From the NCBI GenBank assembly GCA_003222975.1, contig QHXN01000011.1:1-64000 (forward strand): DNA of 64,000 nt, written 5' to 3'. The stretch's first letter is position 1. Each line of letters begins with the position of its first letter. The DNA comes from Acidobacteriota bacterium (lineage in GTDB: Bacteria; Acidobacteriota; Blastocatellia; Pyrinomonadales; Pyrinomonadaceae). The position numbers were made by a program, and so were the translations under genes. Under the pieces are notes generated by a model, which ran no database searches, had not been told where the DNA came from, and saw nothing but the letters and a program-made list of their open reading frames with translations. This document shows, piece after piece, positions 45,430 to 54,126 of this stretch.

Positions 45430-45999
45430 GTGCGTCTAATGGGACGAGGGAGGGCAGGGCGGTTCGAGCGGGCGGCGCTGCCGCACCTCGCTGACGTTTA
45501 CCGCTTCGCCCGCCAGTTGTCGGACGAGCAGCGCGCGCAAGACCTCGTGCAGGAGACTTTCTTGCGCGCGTGGAAGTATTTCGACTCCTACGAGGACGGA
45601 AGCAACTGCCGCGCGTGGCTCTACCGCATCCTGCGCAACGTCTGGAACGACAGGGGTCGCCGCCAGCCGCGGCTGGAGATTCCGTTGCCGGAACGGGAAG
45701 AGAGCGGTGTCGAGCCCTACTACGACTGGGAGGGCGAGTTCCTGCGCGACGAGTTGTCGCCGGAGATCGAGCGCGCGCTCGCGCAGGTGCCCGAGCAGTA
45801 CCGCTGGGCGCTACTGCTCGCCGACGTTGAGGAGCTTTCCTACCAGGAGATCGCACGCGTCATGGACTGCCCCATAGGCACGGTCATGTCGCGCGTCAAC
45901 CGCGGGCGGCGGACGCTGGCGCGCCTGCTGCGCCGGCCGGTAGCCGGCGCACGCGGCGAGGTCGGCGAAGCGCCCGACGTTTACAACTTAGGGAGTTGA
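45430..45999 (+). CDS. ECF-type RNA polymerase sigma factor
   Basis: 189 residues from GTG at 45430; an ATG at 45439 is an alternative. Sigma region 2 (AQDLVQETFLRAWKYFDSYE, WLYRILRNVWND) and region 4 (ELSYQEIARVMDCPIGTVMSRVNRGRRTL) are intact. It directs transcription of a specific regulon and is normally held by the anti-sigma factor encoded 3 bp downstream. First gene of a five-gene operon that includes two HExxH proteins. Its own target promoter is not identified here. Confidence 0.93.
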   Translation: MRLMGRGRAGRFERAALPHLADVYRFARQLSDEQRAQDLVQETFLRAWKYFDSYEDGSNCRAWLYRILRNVWNDRGRRQPRLEIPLPEREESGVEPYYDWEGEFLRDELSPEIERALAQVPEQYRWALLLADVEELSYQEIARVMDCPIGTVMSRVNRGRRTLARLLRRPVAGARGEVGEAPDVYNLGS

Positions 46000-46002
46000 A
46001 AA

Positions 46003-46518
46003 GTGGACTGCAAAGAGTTTCGTGAAGTGCTCGATCTCTACGCTGACGGCGAGCTGTCGCCCGATGCCGCGAGCGCCGCGCGCCTGCACCTCGCGGAGTG
46101 CGCGCCCTGTCGCGCGGCGGAGCGGGAACTGCTGCGGCTGAGGGGCGCGCTGAAGCTCGCGGTGTCGAGGCACGAGCCGCCGCCCCAACTCGTCAGCGCG
46201 GTGCGTGACATCTCTCGCCCCTGGTGGCGCAGGCTGATGTGCGACGCGGGTGCGCGAGATGAGCCTCGCGACGCGCGCCCGTTTTGGCGAAAGCGGATCG
46301 CGTTGCCCGCTCCGGTCTTCGCTCTGCTCCTCGTCGCGCTCGTCGGCTTCGGCCTCCTCTCTGCGCGCCTGCGGACGGCTCAGCCGCCGCGCCCCGCCGT
46401 GCGGAGCGAACCCGCGCCGCCGACACCTGCTACGTCTCCGCCGCGCGACGCCTCCTCGTTCGACTTCGCGCGCTTCGATCAGGGCGGGCGCGCGAGCCTC
46501 TACAAGGAGAGGCGATGA
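46003..46518 (+). CDS. Zinc-finger anti-sigma factor
   Basis: 171 residues from GTG at 46003, with AGGGAG 8 bp upstream. N-terminal zf-HC2 zinc-binding anti-sigma domain: MDCKEFREVLDLYADGELS, then HLAECAPC (H-x3-C-x2-C). One membrane helix near 98-118 (IALPAPVFALLLVALVGFGLL) and a Pro/Ala-rich periplasmic tail. Directly follows the ECF sigma gene, its likely partner; the signal sensed is unknown. Confidence 0.9.
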   Translation: MDCKEFREVLDLYADGELSPDAASAARLHLAECAPCRAAERELLRLRGALKLAVSRHEPPPQLVSAVRDISRPWWRRLMCDAGARDEPRDARPFWRKRIALPAPVFALLLVALVGFGLLSARLRTAQPPRPAVRSEPAPPTPATSPPRDASSFDFARFDQGGRASLYKERR

Positions 46519-46600
46519 CGAGAGACGCGCGGACGCAGAGTCCGACGTGTTTGACAATGGCGGTGGGAGAGTTGAGAAGGAGAGAGGAGTTGAGAGGCAG

Positions 46601-47584
46601 ATGAGGACACGCACGGGAGCAGTCTTTATCGTCCTTGCTTTGTCGGCGGCGTTGACGCGCGCCGACCGTCCGACGTACCCCGCCGCGGCCACGCGCTCGG
46701 CGGCGGAGCAGCCGCGCATACGCTACAACGTGGCGGCCTTCGAGGAAGAGAGCGCGCGGCGCGAGCTGCTCTCGGAGACGATGGTTGAGGGGCCTGCGGG
46801 CACGGACTTCGAGATCAAGCTGCGAGGCGCGCGCTTCCAGCTCCACGCGCGCTTCCTCAACGACCTCATCTCGCCGGGCGCGCTCAAGGTCAGGGCCGAG
46901 ATCAAGACGCGCCGGTTCTACGGGCAGTCCGAGCGCGGCCTACCGCTCTACGAGGAGGACGAGCAGAAGCAGACCCTCCAACTCGGCTTCGACGAGAAGA
47001 TGGTGTTGCTCCCCTTCGGGCGAAACAACCGAGACGCCGAAGCAGACCAGCTCAAGATCGAGATCACCCCGACGCTGAGCGACCAAAGCGCGCGGCTCGC
47101 CTCCGGCATGAAGCGCCCGCTCGAGATCAAGATTCTGAAGGCCGGTCCCGGCAACTCGATTACGGTCGAGGCGTCGAAGTCGCCGCACAGATTCGCGGTC
47201 GAGGCCGCGCTCTTCGAGGACGGGCGCGAGGTGGCGCGCGGCTCGTCTGACGACTTCCTCGTCGAAGAGCCGCGCGAGATACGGCTTGAGCCGAACGAGC
47301 GGGCGAGCGCGGAAGCCGCCGCCAACCCGCTCGCCATGAGCCTGAGCGTCGATCAGTATCTTGAGCGCCGCCCGGCCGATCAGGCCGCCGTCAGCTTCGA
47401 CGTTTACAGCCTCGGCGGCAGTCAGAAGACTCAGCGCGAGACGTTCGCCCCGCAGTGGGCGGGCATCGGGCAGATCAACTCGACCATGAGCTACGACATC
47501 AGCGACCGCTACCTGAAGTCTTCGGGCAGGAGGTACGAGTTGCGGCTGAGCGTCAAGCTCGCGCCCGGCGAGTTCGCTGAATGA
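46601..47584 (+). CDS. Secreted hypothetical protein in the ECF operon
   Basis: 327 residues from the ATG at 46601, chosen because it starts a short signal peptide (TGAVFIVLALSAALTRA); the frame is open further upstream but overlaps the anti-sigma gene. Mostly beta-strand with charged loops (FEIKLRGARFQLHARFLND, VRAEIKTRRFYGQSERGLPL). No named family recognised. Lies 82 bp after the anti-sigma gene and 47 bp before the first HExxH gene, so it is probably in the same regulon. Confidence 0.7.
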   Translation: MRTRTGAVFIVLALSAALTRADRPTYPAAATRSAAEQPRIRYNVAAFEEESARRELLSETMVEGPAGTDFEIKLRGARFQLHARFLNDLISPGALKVRAEIKTRRFYGQSERGLPLYEEDEQKQTLQLGFDEKMVLLPFGRNNRDAEADQLKIEITPTLSDQSARLASGMKRPLEIKILKAGPGNSITVEASKSPHRFAVEAALFEDGREVARGSSDDFLVEEPREIRLEPNERASAEAAANPLAMSLSVDQYLERRPADQAAVSFDVYSLGGSQKTQRETFAPQWAGIGQINSTMSYDISDRYLKSSGRRYELRLSVKLAPGEFAE

Positions 47585-47631
47585 ACACGCGGCGTCCCGC
47601 GCGGCGAAACATTGAATGATGAGGTGAGACC

Positions 47632-48729
47632 ATGAAGGCTAAATTGATCTTCGTAACCGCACTGTTACTACTTCTCTTCCAGACCGCGCGGGCGCGCGAG
47701 AAGCCATCGATCCCCGAAGCCGACCGCGTGCGTCTGGCCGAGGCGTTCAGGCTCAGCGAGTCGGTGGGCGACCACATCTGGCCCGGCTGGTCGAAAGTTC
47801 CTTTCGCCGTCCTGCTCGTCACGCCTGACTACGAGTTTCTCGTGCGCCACCCAAAGCCGTCCGAAGACTTCGCGCCGCTCGGCTACGACCCGCTTCTCAG
47901 GTGCGAGGTCTTTTACCGCAAGCGCACCTACCCCGTGCGCCTGCTCGCAACCTTCCCGGCGATCAAGGGGAGCGCGCTCTCGACGATAGTCGTCGGGCAG
48001 GCGGAGAACACAGAGGTCTTGACCTCGACGCCGTGGGTCGTCACGCTCTTCCACGAGCACTTCCACCAGTTGCAGAACGCGCAGCCGACCTACTTCGCTG
48101 ACACCCGCGCCCTCAACCTCGCGCGCGGCGACGACACCGGTATGTGGATGCTTAATTACGCATTCCCCTACGACAACCGGCAGGTGCAGGAACGCTACTC
48201 CGCTTTAAGACGACTGCTCGCGGACTCCCTAAACGCACAGACGAAGGAAGGGCGCGCGTCGAAACTCGCCGCGTACCTCGACGCGCGGCGCGAGTTCCAG
48301 CGGTCGCTCGGCGCGGAGGACTACAAGTACATCTCCTTCCAGCTCTGGCAGGAGGGCATCGCGCGTTACACCGAATACCGCGTGGCGCAGTTCGCCGCCG
48401 AGCATTACCGGCCGACGAAAGAGTTCCGCGCGCTGAAGGACTACACGCCGTTCGGACAACTGGCGGAAGAGTTGCGCGTGGGAATCTTCAGCCAGCTTCA
48501 GACGCGACAACTCGGCGAGGCGAAGCGACTCGTCGTCTATCCCTTCGGCGCAGCCGAGGGCCTTCTGCTCGACGCGACGAGCCCGTCATGGCGCAAGCGC
48601 TACTTCGTTGACAAGTTCGATCTCGGCAAATACTACGAGGCGGTCGACAGGCAGTTCGCGACGACTGACAAATCATCCGGGCGCGCCGCGGCGGGATCAA
48701 AAGGCCGGAAAGGAGTCGGACTCCGATGA
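47632..48729 (+). CDS. Secreted HExxH gluzincin-like protein
   Basis: 365 residues with a signal peptide (KAKLIFVTALLLLLFQTARA). The zinc-peptidase motif HEHFH is at 141-145 in WVVTLFHEHFHQLQ, and about 95 residues on WQEGIARYTEY (Glu241, Glu248) can supply the third, gluzincin-type ligand. Homologous over its whole length to the first 350 residues of the next gene, with which it overlaps (ATGA). Substrate and proteolysis are unproven; no named family recognised. Confidence 0.75.
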   Translation: MKAKLIFVTALLLLLFQTARAREKPSIPEADRVRLAEAFRLSESVGDHIWPGWSKVPFAVLLVTPDYEFLVRHPKPSEDFAPLGYDPLLRCEVFYRKRTYPVRLLATFPAIKGSALSTIVVGQAENTEVLTSTPWVVTLFHEHFHQLQNAQPTYFADTRALNLARGDDTGMWMLNYAFPYDNRQVQERYSALRRLLADSLNAQTKEGRASKLAAYLDARREFQRSLGAEDYKYISFQLWQEGIARYTEYRVAQFAAEHYRPTKEFRALKDYTPFGQLAEELRVGIFSQLQTRQLGEAKRLVVYPFGAAEGLLLDATSPSWRKRYFVDKFDLGKYYEAVDRQFATTDKSSGRAAAGSKGRKGVGLR

Positions 48730-50240
48730 AGCGCAGCATGGCGTTCGCCGCGGCGCTGATCTTCGCAACCGTCTGCTTCGCCATGACCGCCGACACGGCC
48801 GCGGCGAGGCGGCAGCAGTCGCCGCAGTCGCCGCAACTGTCGCGGCCTGACGCGGTGCTGTTGGCCGAGGCTTATCACCTCTGGCATACGCTCGGGGAGA
48901 AGGTCTGGGCGGGCTGGACGCGGGTGTCCGTGCCGTTCATCTACGTCACAAATGATTACGAGTACGCCGTCGGCTTTCCGAAAACTATTGAAGGCTACAC
49001 GCCGCTCGGACAAGACGCGGTGCTCGGCAAATCGATCCAAGCGCGCAAGCATGTCTTCGGCACGCACACCGCGGCCTCGTTCCCTTACGAGGGCGTGCCG
49101 ACAATCATCATTGGCACGCCCGCCGCGTTGGAGAAGTCGCTGGCCGCGTGGGTGCTCACGGCCTCGCACGAGATGTTCCACGTCCTGCAAGACTCGCGCG
49201 GCGGGATACAGAAGGTGGCGCAACTCAAGATCGGATCGGACACCGATCCGGGGTGGCAGCTCAACTTCCCGTTCCCTTACAAAGACGCAGACGTGATGAG
49301 GCTCATACACCTGCAAGGCTACCCGCTCTACCTCGCCGCGACCGACTCGGACGAAGGCGGCGTGAAGTATGACGCCGGCACGGCCGCCGACGCGGTCAGG
49401 GTCTATCGCATCTTCTTGAAGCAACAGTCGCCTGATAACAAGTTCTACGACTATTCGCGGTTTCAGGAGTGGCAGGAGGGCATCGCCTTCTACACCGAGT
49501 ACAGGATGGCCGAGCTGGCCGCGAGCGGCGACTACCAGCCGACCGAAGCCTTTCGTCAGCTACCCGATTACAAGAGCTACCGGCAGGTGTGGGACGAGGA
49601 CTACAAGAACCGAACTTTCCTCGTCAAACACGCCGGGCGAGCCGCGCAGAGCCGAACCGCCTTCTACCATCTCGGACTCGGCAAGGGGCTGCTGCTCGAC
49701 AAGCTCATGCCGGACTGGAAATCGCGCTACTTCGCGCCGGGCGTCTGGCTCGACGATCTGATCTTCTCCGCGCTCGGCCAGCCCGACGAAACACCTGCCC
49801 TCACGGTCGGCGCTCCCGCGCCCGACTTCAACTTGACGGACACGTCGGGCGCGACGGTCTCGCTCGGACAGTACCGCGGCAAGGTCGTCCTGCTCGACTT
49901 CTGGCGGACGTGGTGCGTGCCCTGCGTCGAAGCGATCCCACATCTGAAATCCCTTCAGGACAAGTACCGTTCGCAGGGGCTCGTGATCCTCGGCATCACC
50001 GACAGGCTCGACGCGGAGGGCGCGGCGACGCTACGCAGGTTCGCGGGCGAGTACAAGATCAACTACCCTCTGCTGATCGACGAGAAGGGGACGACGACCG
50101 CGCAATACTCCATCCTCGGCTACCCGCACACGTACATCATCGACCGCGGCGGGCGCGTCGCGCTCGACAAGCACGGCGCGATCGGCGAGGCGGAGCTTGA
50201 GCAGGAAATTCAGAAGGCCCTGCGCGGAGCCGGCAATTAA
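48726..50240 (+). CDS. Secreted HExxH gluzincin-like protein fused to a thioredoxin-like domain
   Basis: 504 residues. Signal peptide (MAFAAALIFATVCFAMTADTAAA). The first 350 residues copy the preceding protein: HEMFH (148-152) in VLTASHEMFHVLQ and WQEGIAFYTEYRMAE. From about 355 a TlpA/ResA-type thioredoxin domain follows (GAPAPDFNLTDTSGATVSL, LLDFWRTWCVPCVEAIP with redox pair Cys397/Cys400, YSILGYPHTYIIDRGG with cis-Pro). An extracytoplasmic redox enzyme and a putative metallopeptidase in one chain is unusual. Last gene of the ECF operon. Confidence 0.82.
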   Translation: MKRSMAFAAALIFATVCFAMTADTAAARRQQSPQSPQLSRPDAVLLAEAYHLWHTLGEKVWAGWTRVSVPFIYVTNDYEYAVGFPKTIEGYTPLGQDAVLGKSIQARKHVFGTHTAASFPYEGVPTIIIGTPAALEKSLAAWVLTASHEMFHVLQDSRGGIQKVAQLKIGSDTDPGWQLNFPFPYKDADVMRLIHLQGYPLYLAATDSDEGGVKYDAGTAADAVRVYRIFLKQQSPDNKFYDYSRFQEWQEGIAFYTEYRMAELAASGDYQPTEAFRQLPDYKSYRQVWDEDYKNRTFLVKHAGRAAQSRTAFYHLGLGKGLLLDKLMPDWKSRYFAPGVWLDDLIFSALGQPDETPALTVGAPAPDFNLTDTSGATVSLGQYRGKVVLLDFWRTWCVPCVEAIPHLKSLQDKYRSQGLVILGITDRLDAEGAATLRRFAGEYKINYPLLIDEKGTTTAQYSILGYPHTYIIDRGGRVALDKHGAIGEAELEQEIQKALRGAGN

Positions 50241-50273
50241 AAGGGCTTCTTTCGACGCCGATTAGAAAGTAGA

Positions 50274-50386
50274 GGTGATTATCAACTTGACGCAGATCGC
50301 CAATTACCAAGACGAAAAACATCAACAATGCGGGACGGCGGATTGCGATAAATCATCATCTATCTTGCGTCAAGTAGATAATCACC
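50274..50386. mobile_element. 113-bp miniature element with 22-bp terminal inverted repeats
   Basis: Left end 50274-50295 (GGTGATTATCAACTTGACGC...) and right end 50365-50386 are inverted repeats matching at 20 of 22 positions. The GGTGAT...CAACTT pattern recalls IS1-family ends. The interior codes for nothing. No clear target duplication. The right end forms the last codons of the truncated copC. A solo end of the same type lies at 41019-41040. Confidence 0.7.
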
Positions 50387-50724
50387 CTTTCTTTTTCCGT
50401 CCCCGAAGCCAAATCCTGAAGGTCGATCTGCAACTTCTTCGCGCCTTCGGAAAGGCTGAGGTCATCTTTGTCAACTCTCTTACCCTGCTGGTCGGTGACA
50501 GCGACGGCGTTGAAGCCGGGAGCCAACTCCTCGCTGAACCACAGCTCGACGGTCTTCGGCGCTTGCTTCAGAGTGGTATTCGCCGCGGGCTGCGACCTGA
50601 CCAGATGGGCGTGCGCGAACGCTGCGGACGGACAAAGCGCCAGCAGCAATGTCAGCGCCGCCCAGCTTGCGAGTTTACGTGCCGAGCACACTCTCATCCC
50701 GTGTAATGGATTCATGGTTTTCAC
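50356..50724 (-). pseudogene. copC: copC-like copper-binding protein, 3' end replaced by a mobile element
   Basis: 122 residues: signal peptide (LASWAALTLLLALCPSAAFA), mature N-terminus HAHLVRSQPAANTTL with the CopC copper-ligand His, then KTVELWFSEELAPGFNAVAV. At GTEKE similarity ends and the frame reads RVIIYLTQDR, which is the inverted repeat of the 113-bp element. The normal C-terminal strand (usually ...DGHxxxGxxxFxV) is absent, and no copC tail is found on the other side of the element. Probably inactive or impaired. Confidence 0.8.
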
Positions 50725-50819
50725 CTGCGGGCGTTCGCGCCCCTCACGCTTCGTCGCCGACCGCCGCCAAGCTGCCCTTGTTCATGTCGGAGCACCGGGC
50801 GGCACAAGATGACGCCCGT

Positions 50820-50854
50820 CGTCTGGAGACTCCGAGGTTCAGAGCCTCCAGACG
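50820..50854 (-). terminator. Inverted repeat between copC and the DUF5818-like gene
   Basis: CGTCTGGAG (50820-50828) and CTCCAGACG (50846-50854) are a perfect 9-bp inverted repeat with a 17-nt loop, 57 bp after the stop of the minus-strand gene at 50911. No T-run follows, so termination is uncertain. Confidence 0.4.
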
Positions 50855-50910
50855 GCGAGTGCGCCTACGCTGCGATCCGACTTGCCTGCACCTACTGGTG
50901 AAGACAAGCC

Positions 50911-51288
50911 TCAAGCGGCTTCGATCTTGGTCACGCGAATGGTCTTGCCCGTGACGCGCCCCGTCACTTTCACCTTCTGCCCGGCGAATTCGCGCGCCTT
51001 CTCCTGACCGACTTTGTCCAAGCTGTACACGACCTTGTGGTCGCGATCCGCGAGGACGAATTTGCTCCCGCCTTTGACGCACATCAGGGTGCAGGACTTC
51101 TCGTCGCCCATCCCCTCCATGTGGTGGAGGCCGCAACTGCTGTCGCTGATGTGGCCGACAACCTCTACCTCTTTGGGTGCACTGGCGGTCGCCTTCGTGC
51201 CGTGGTCATGACCTTCGTGCGCCGGTGTGGAGAAGACGACTCCGGTCGAGAGCAGAATTGCTGCGAACAGAAACGTAAGTCTTTTCAT
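50911..51288 (-). CDS. Secreted DUF5818-like protein in the copper locus
   Basis: 125 residues with a signal peptide (LTFLFAAILLSTGVVFS). Mature start HEGHDHG is a potential metal-binding His cluster. The rest (VVGHISDSSCGLHHMEGMGD, CTLMCVKGGSKFVLADRD, AGQKVKVTGRVTGKTIRV) follows the pattern of DUF5818-type small OB-fold proteins. Located among copper-resistance genes, so it may bind or sense the metal in the periplasm; this is inferred from context. Confidence 0.75.
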   Translation of the reverse strand: MKRLTFLFAAILLSTGVVFSTPAHEGHDHGTKATASAPKEVEVVGHISDSSCGLHHMEGMGDEKSCTLMCVKGGSKFVLADRDHKVVYSLDKVGQEKAREFAGQKVKVTGRVTGKTIRVTKIEAA

Positions 51289-51373
51289 CTTTTTCTTCGA
51301 GTTAGTATTTCAGTTGACCCTTACCGTCGAGCGGTCGGGGCGGTGGTTCGCGTCCTCCCCGACCGTCGTCGGC

Positions 51374-53365
51374 CTAGTGCTTTGGCTGCTGGTCTGGCGG
51401 CGTGCTGCTGCTGCCGCCGTGCATCCCGCCCATGCTCATGTCCATCTTGCCCGGTCGGATGCGGAAGAAGAGTTTCCAAGAGACGGGGCGCTGGCCGTAG
51501 AGCGGATCGAGGATCGCCGGCTTGGAATAGAAAGTCAGGTCGCTCCCCACGGCCAACGAGACCTTGTTCGTGTCCCAGATGTCGCGCACTCCTCCGAAGG
51601 TGTAAGCGCCGATGCGGAATGAAGGGTGGTCGTCTGTGATTCCTAAGAGAGCGCGGTCGCTCGCGCGAAGTAGCTCGTCCTTATCCACCAACTCCAGTCG
51701 TGTGTAGAGGTAGTTCTTGTCGAGGAAGTTGACGGTGGACTCGAACGTGTAGCCGTTCAGGTTGTGCGTCCCGCCGGAGCTGCTCACGTGATTGCGCCCC
51801 CAGACAAGAGCCGACGCCCAGTTGCCGCGGTTGAACGACCTGTTGTACTGCACAGAGGCGTTCGCGCGGCGCACATCCGCCGCAGGCTCCTGCGCTTCGG
51901 GGCTGCGGAGGAAGCCGTAGGAGACTTGCGCCACCCAGTTCCGATTCGGCGCGAACTGAAGGCGCGCAGAGCGAGAGTTCCACTTGTGCGAGTCGAAGTC
52001 GTAGCGGTTCTCGTCCGGCTCTCTACCGTTAAAGACGGAGCCTTCGAGCTTGAACCATCGATAAGTGAAACCCGTCGTCACGACGCCGAAAGAGATGTGC
52101 GTCGAATCTTCCAAGTGATGCGCGAGCGTGGCCGAAGGGTTCTCCGACGCCGATGCGCGGTGCATGAAGGCGACCGGCCCCAGCGCAGGCTCGCCCGGAT
52201 AGCCGAAGTATGTGAACCACGTCGCGCGCTCACCCACAGGCAGCGTGTACTGCGCGGAGAGTTCCATGAAGAGGTCGTGCGGGTGCTGCTTGTCAATCAG
52301 CGGCTGCCCCTTGTAGGTCTCGCCGGTCTGGAACAGGAGCGGTGAACCTCCCGGCGGGAAGGTGAAAGGCTCGGCGCTGAACATCCCGCGCAGTTGCAGC
52401 GTACCGCGCCCCAGTTTGTGGTAGGCCATCGGCATGAACCAGTTCTGCGAGTCGAACTTCGTAACGCCGCGCGGCCCGCCCTGCCGATTGAGGCCCGCGA
52501 TCAGATTGAAGTGGAACATCAGCAGCCAGTCGCCCGCGACTTTGTAATACATATGCATCGGCGCGGACGAAGGCTGCCAGGACGTGCCCGACCCCATCGC
52601 GCCCATTGACATCAAGTTCGATTGGCTCGAACCGATGCGGATGCTCATGTCGTTCGGGGACATGACCATCAGCGGCCCCATGTTCATCGAACCCGTGCCG
52701 GACATATCCATACCTTGCATTCCCTGCTTCTGATCCTGACCGCCGGATTTCATTCCCGGCATATTCATGTTGCCCATACCCCCCCGTGTGTCGGGGCTGG
52801 CCGCAGGTGACGGGCTGGCCTGCGGCGTCGGGTTATTCATCGGCATATTCATCGGCATACTCATGTCCATCCGACCCGGCGACGGCGAGGCTTGCGGTGC
52901 AGGCGTCGGCGACGCGGCAGGCATCTGCATCCCCGGCATACTGTTCATGTCCATCTTCTGCGGCGTTGCCGCGGGGGCGGGCGTAGGCTGGGCAGCCGGC
53001 ATCTGCATACCGGGCATTTTCTCCATTGGCGTCTGTCCGGTGGTCGGCGTAGGTGGCGGCGTCTGAGACTGCGCCGGCATGGGCATTCCCCGCATATCCA
53101 TGCCGTTCATGTTCATGCCCCGCATGGTGCGCTTACTCGGCGCACGCCGCGCGCTCTGCCTTCGTCGCGCGCTCGACCTAGCCTTTGATCTGACCTTCCG
53201 CTTCGACCTAGATTTTACCTTTGGCTTCGGCATCTTCATGCCCGGCATGTCCTGCATATCGTGACCCTGATGCTGCGCCCACGCGACCGCCGCGCCGAAC
53301 GTAAGCAAGACAGAGATCAGGAGTAGCGCGCACAGGCGAGTGCGTACCGGATTCCAATTGCTCAT
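51374..53365 (-). CDS. Methionine-rich outer-membrane beta-barrel, copper-associated
   Basis: 663 residues with a signal peptide. Residues about 33-260 are a low-complexity segment of MPGMKMP, MNMNGMDMRGMPM and MDMSMPMNMPM clusters interspersed with Pro/Ala/Thr linkers, the usual chemistry for binding Cu(I) or Ag(I). Residues about 270-640 alternate strands with aromatic girdles (YHKLGRGTLQLRGMFSAEP, HPHDLFMELSAQYTLP, FKLEGSVFNGREPDENRYDF), indicating an outer-membrane barrel, CopB/PcoB-like in arrangement. A second short Met/His patch is at the C-terminus. Probably keeps copper out or sequesters it. Confidence 0.82.
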   Translation of the reverse strand: MSNWNPVRTRLCALLLISVLLTFGAAVAWAQHQGHDMQDMPGMKMPKPKVKSRSKRKVRSKARSSARRRQSARRAPSKRTMRGMNMNGMDMRGMPMPAQSQTPPPTPTTGQTPMEKMPGMQMPAAQPTPAPAATPQKMDMNSMPGMQMPAASPTPAPQASPSPGRMDMSMPMNMPMNNPTPQASPSPAASPDTRGGMGNMNMPGMKSGGQDQKQGMQGMDMSGTGSMNMGPLMVMSPNDMSIRIGSSQSNLMSMGAMGSGTSWQPSSAPMHMYYKVAGDWLLMFHFNLIAGLNRQGGPRGVTKFDSQNWFMPMAYHKLGRGTLQLRGMFSAEPFTFPPGGSPLLFQTGETYKGQPLIDKQHPHDLFMELSAQYTLPVGERATWFTYFGYPGEPALGPVAFMHRASASENPSATLAHHLEDSTHISFGVVTTGFTYRWFKLEGSVFNGREPDENRYDFDSHKWNSRSARLQFAPNRNWVAQVSYGFLRSPEAQEPAADVRRANASVQYNRSFNRGNWASALVWGRNHVSSSGGTHNLNGYTFESTVNFLDKNYLYTRLELVDKDELLRASDRALLGITDDHPSFRIGAYTFGGVRDIWDTNKVSLAVGSDLTFYSKPAILDPLYGQRPVSWKLFFRIRPGKMDMSMGGMHGGSSSTPPDQQPKH

Positions 53366-53530
53366 GAGTCCCCCTAAAAACTTTCCGCGCCGCAGGACGT
53401 GAAATAGGCTGGGACGCCTACCTCGAAATTCAGCGCGCTCGGTTGCCTGAACTATTTCGGTTGACGTGAATTAAAGACACGAGTGCGCGCCCGAAGCTTC
53501 CTCGCGAAAGCCGAGGCGTATTAGGAGGTA

Positions 53531-53983
53531 CTAAATGCGAAAGACGTTGAGAAGGGCGTGCCGGTCGGCTGACGCCTTTGGTGGATTGTGTTCTCTCGAA
53601 GGAACAGATGCGCTGAAGGGGAGGGCCAAGTCGGAAGACCGAGAGACGGTCGGCGCTGCAAGCTCGGAGCCGCGATTAGTCCGATCAATCTCTCGCAGAG
53701 CGGCTGCCGGGGGCGATTGAGAAGAACGGCCCATGCAGTGGTCGCACCCTTCGATGGGTTTGTCGGTGGCGTCGAATGCTGCGCTCTGTGCGGATTCGAC
53801 GGCTGGCATCATCTGCATGTCGCCCGTCATCTCGTGCGATGCATGGTCGTGCGCGATCTGCGCGTGACAGCAGGCGTGATCCTGCTGCATATGCGGGCAG
53901 AAGGCCGCGGCGAGCACCTGCCCCCACGCGCCCAACAGGAGCGCGGCGAGAAGAATGCCCACGGACAGTTGACGACGCCGCAT
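53531..53983 (-). CDS. Small secreted His/Cys/Met-rich protein
   Basis: 150 residues from the ATG at 53983 (MRRRQLSVGILLAALLLGAW), giving a signal peptide; the frame extends 15 residues further. Mature N-terminus has FCPHMQQDHACCHAQIAHDH, MTGDMQMM and CDHCMG: many soft-metal ligands. The C-terminal half is disordered-looking. Between the Met-rich barrel and the efflux pump, so likely a periplasmic copper-binding protein. No family assigned. Confidence 0.65.
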   Translation of the reverse strand: MRRRQLSVGILLAALLLGAWGQVLAAAFCPHMQQDHACCHAQIAHDHASHEMTGDMQMMPAVESAQSAAFDATDKPIEGCDHCMGRSSQSPPAAALREIDRTNRGSELAAPTVSRSSDLALPFSASVPSREHNPPKASADRHALLNVFRI

Positions 53984-54126
53984 AAGTCGAAGTTTCAGAT
54001 GTATTCCGAGACCGTTCTGGCCGCCCAATATAGCACGGGCTGTATTAACCGGGCTACGCGCGAACCAAATCTTGACAATTATTTGACGTGATTTATGAGT
54101 TCTCCTTTAATCCAATAATGCCCCTC

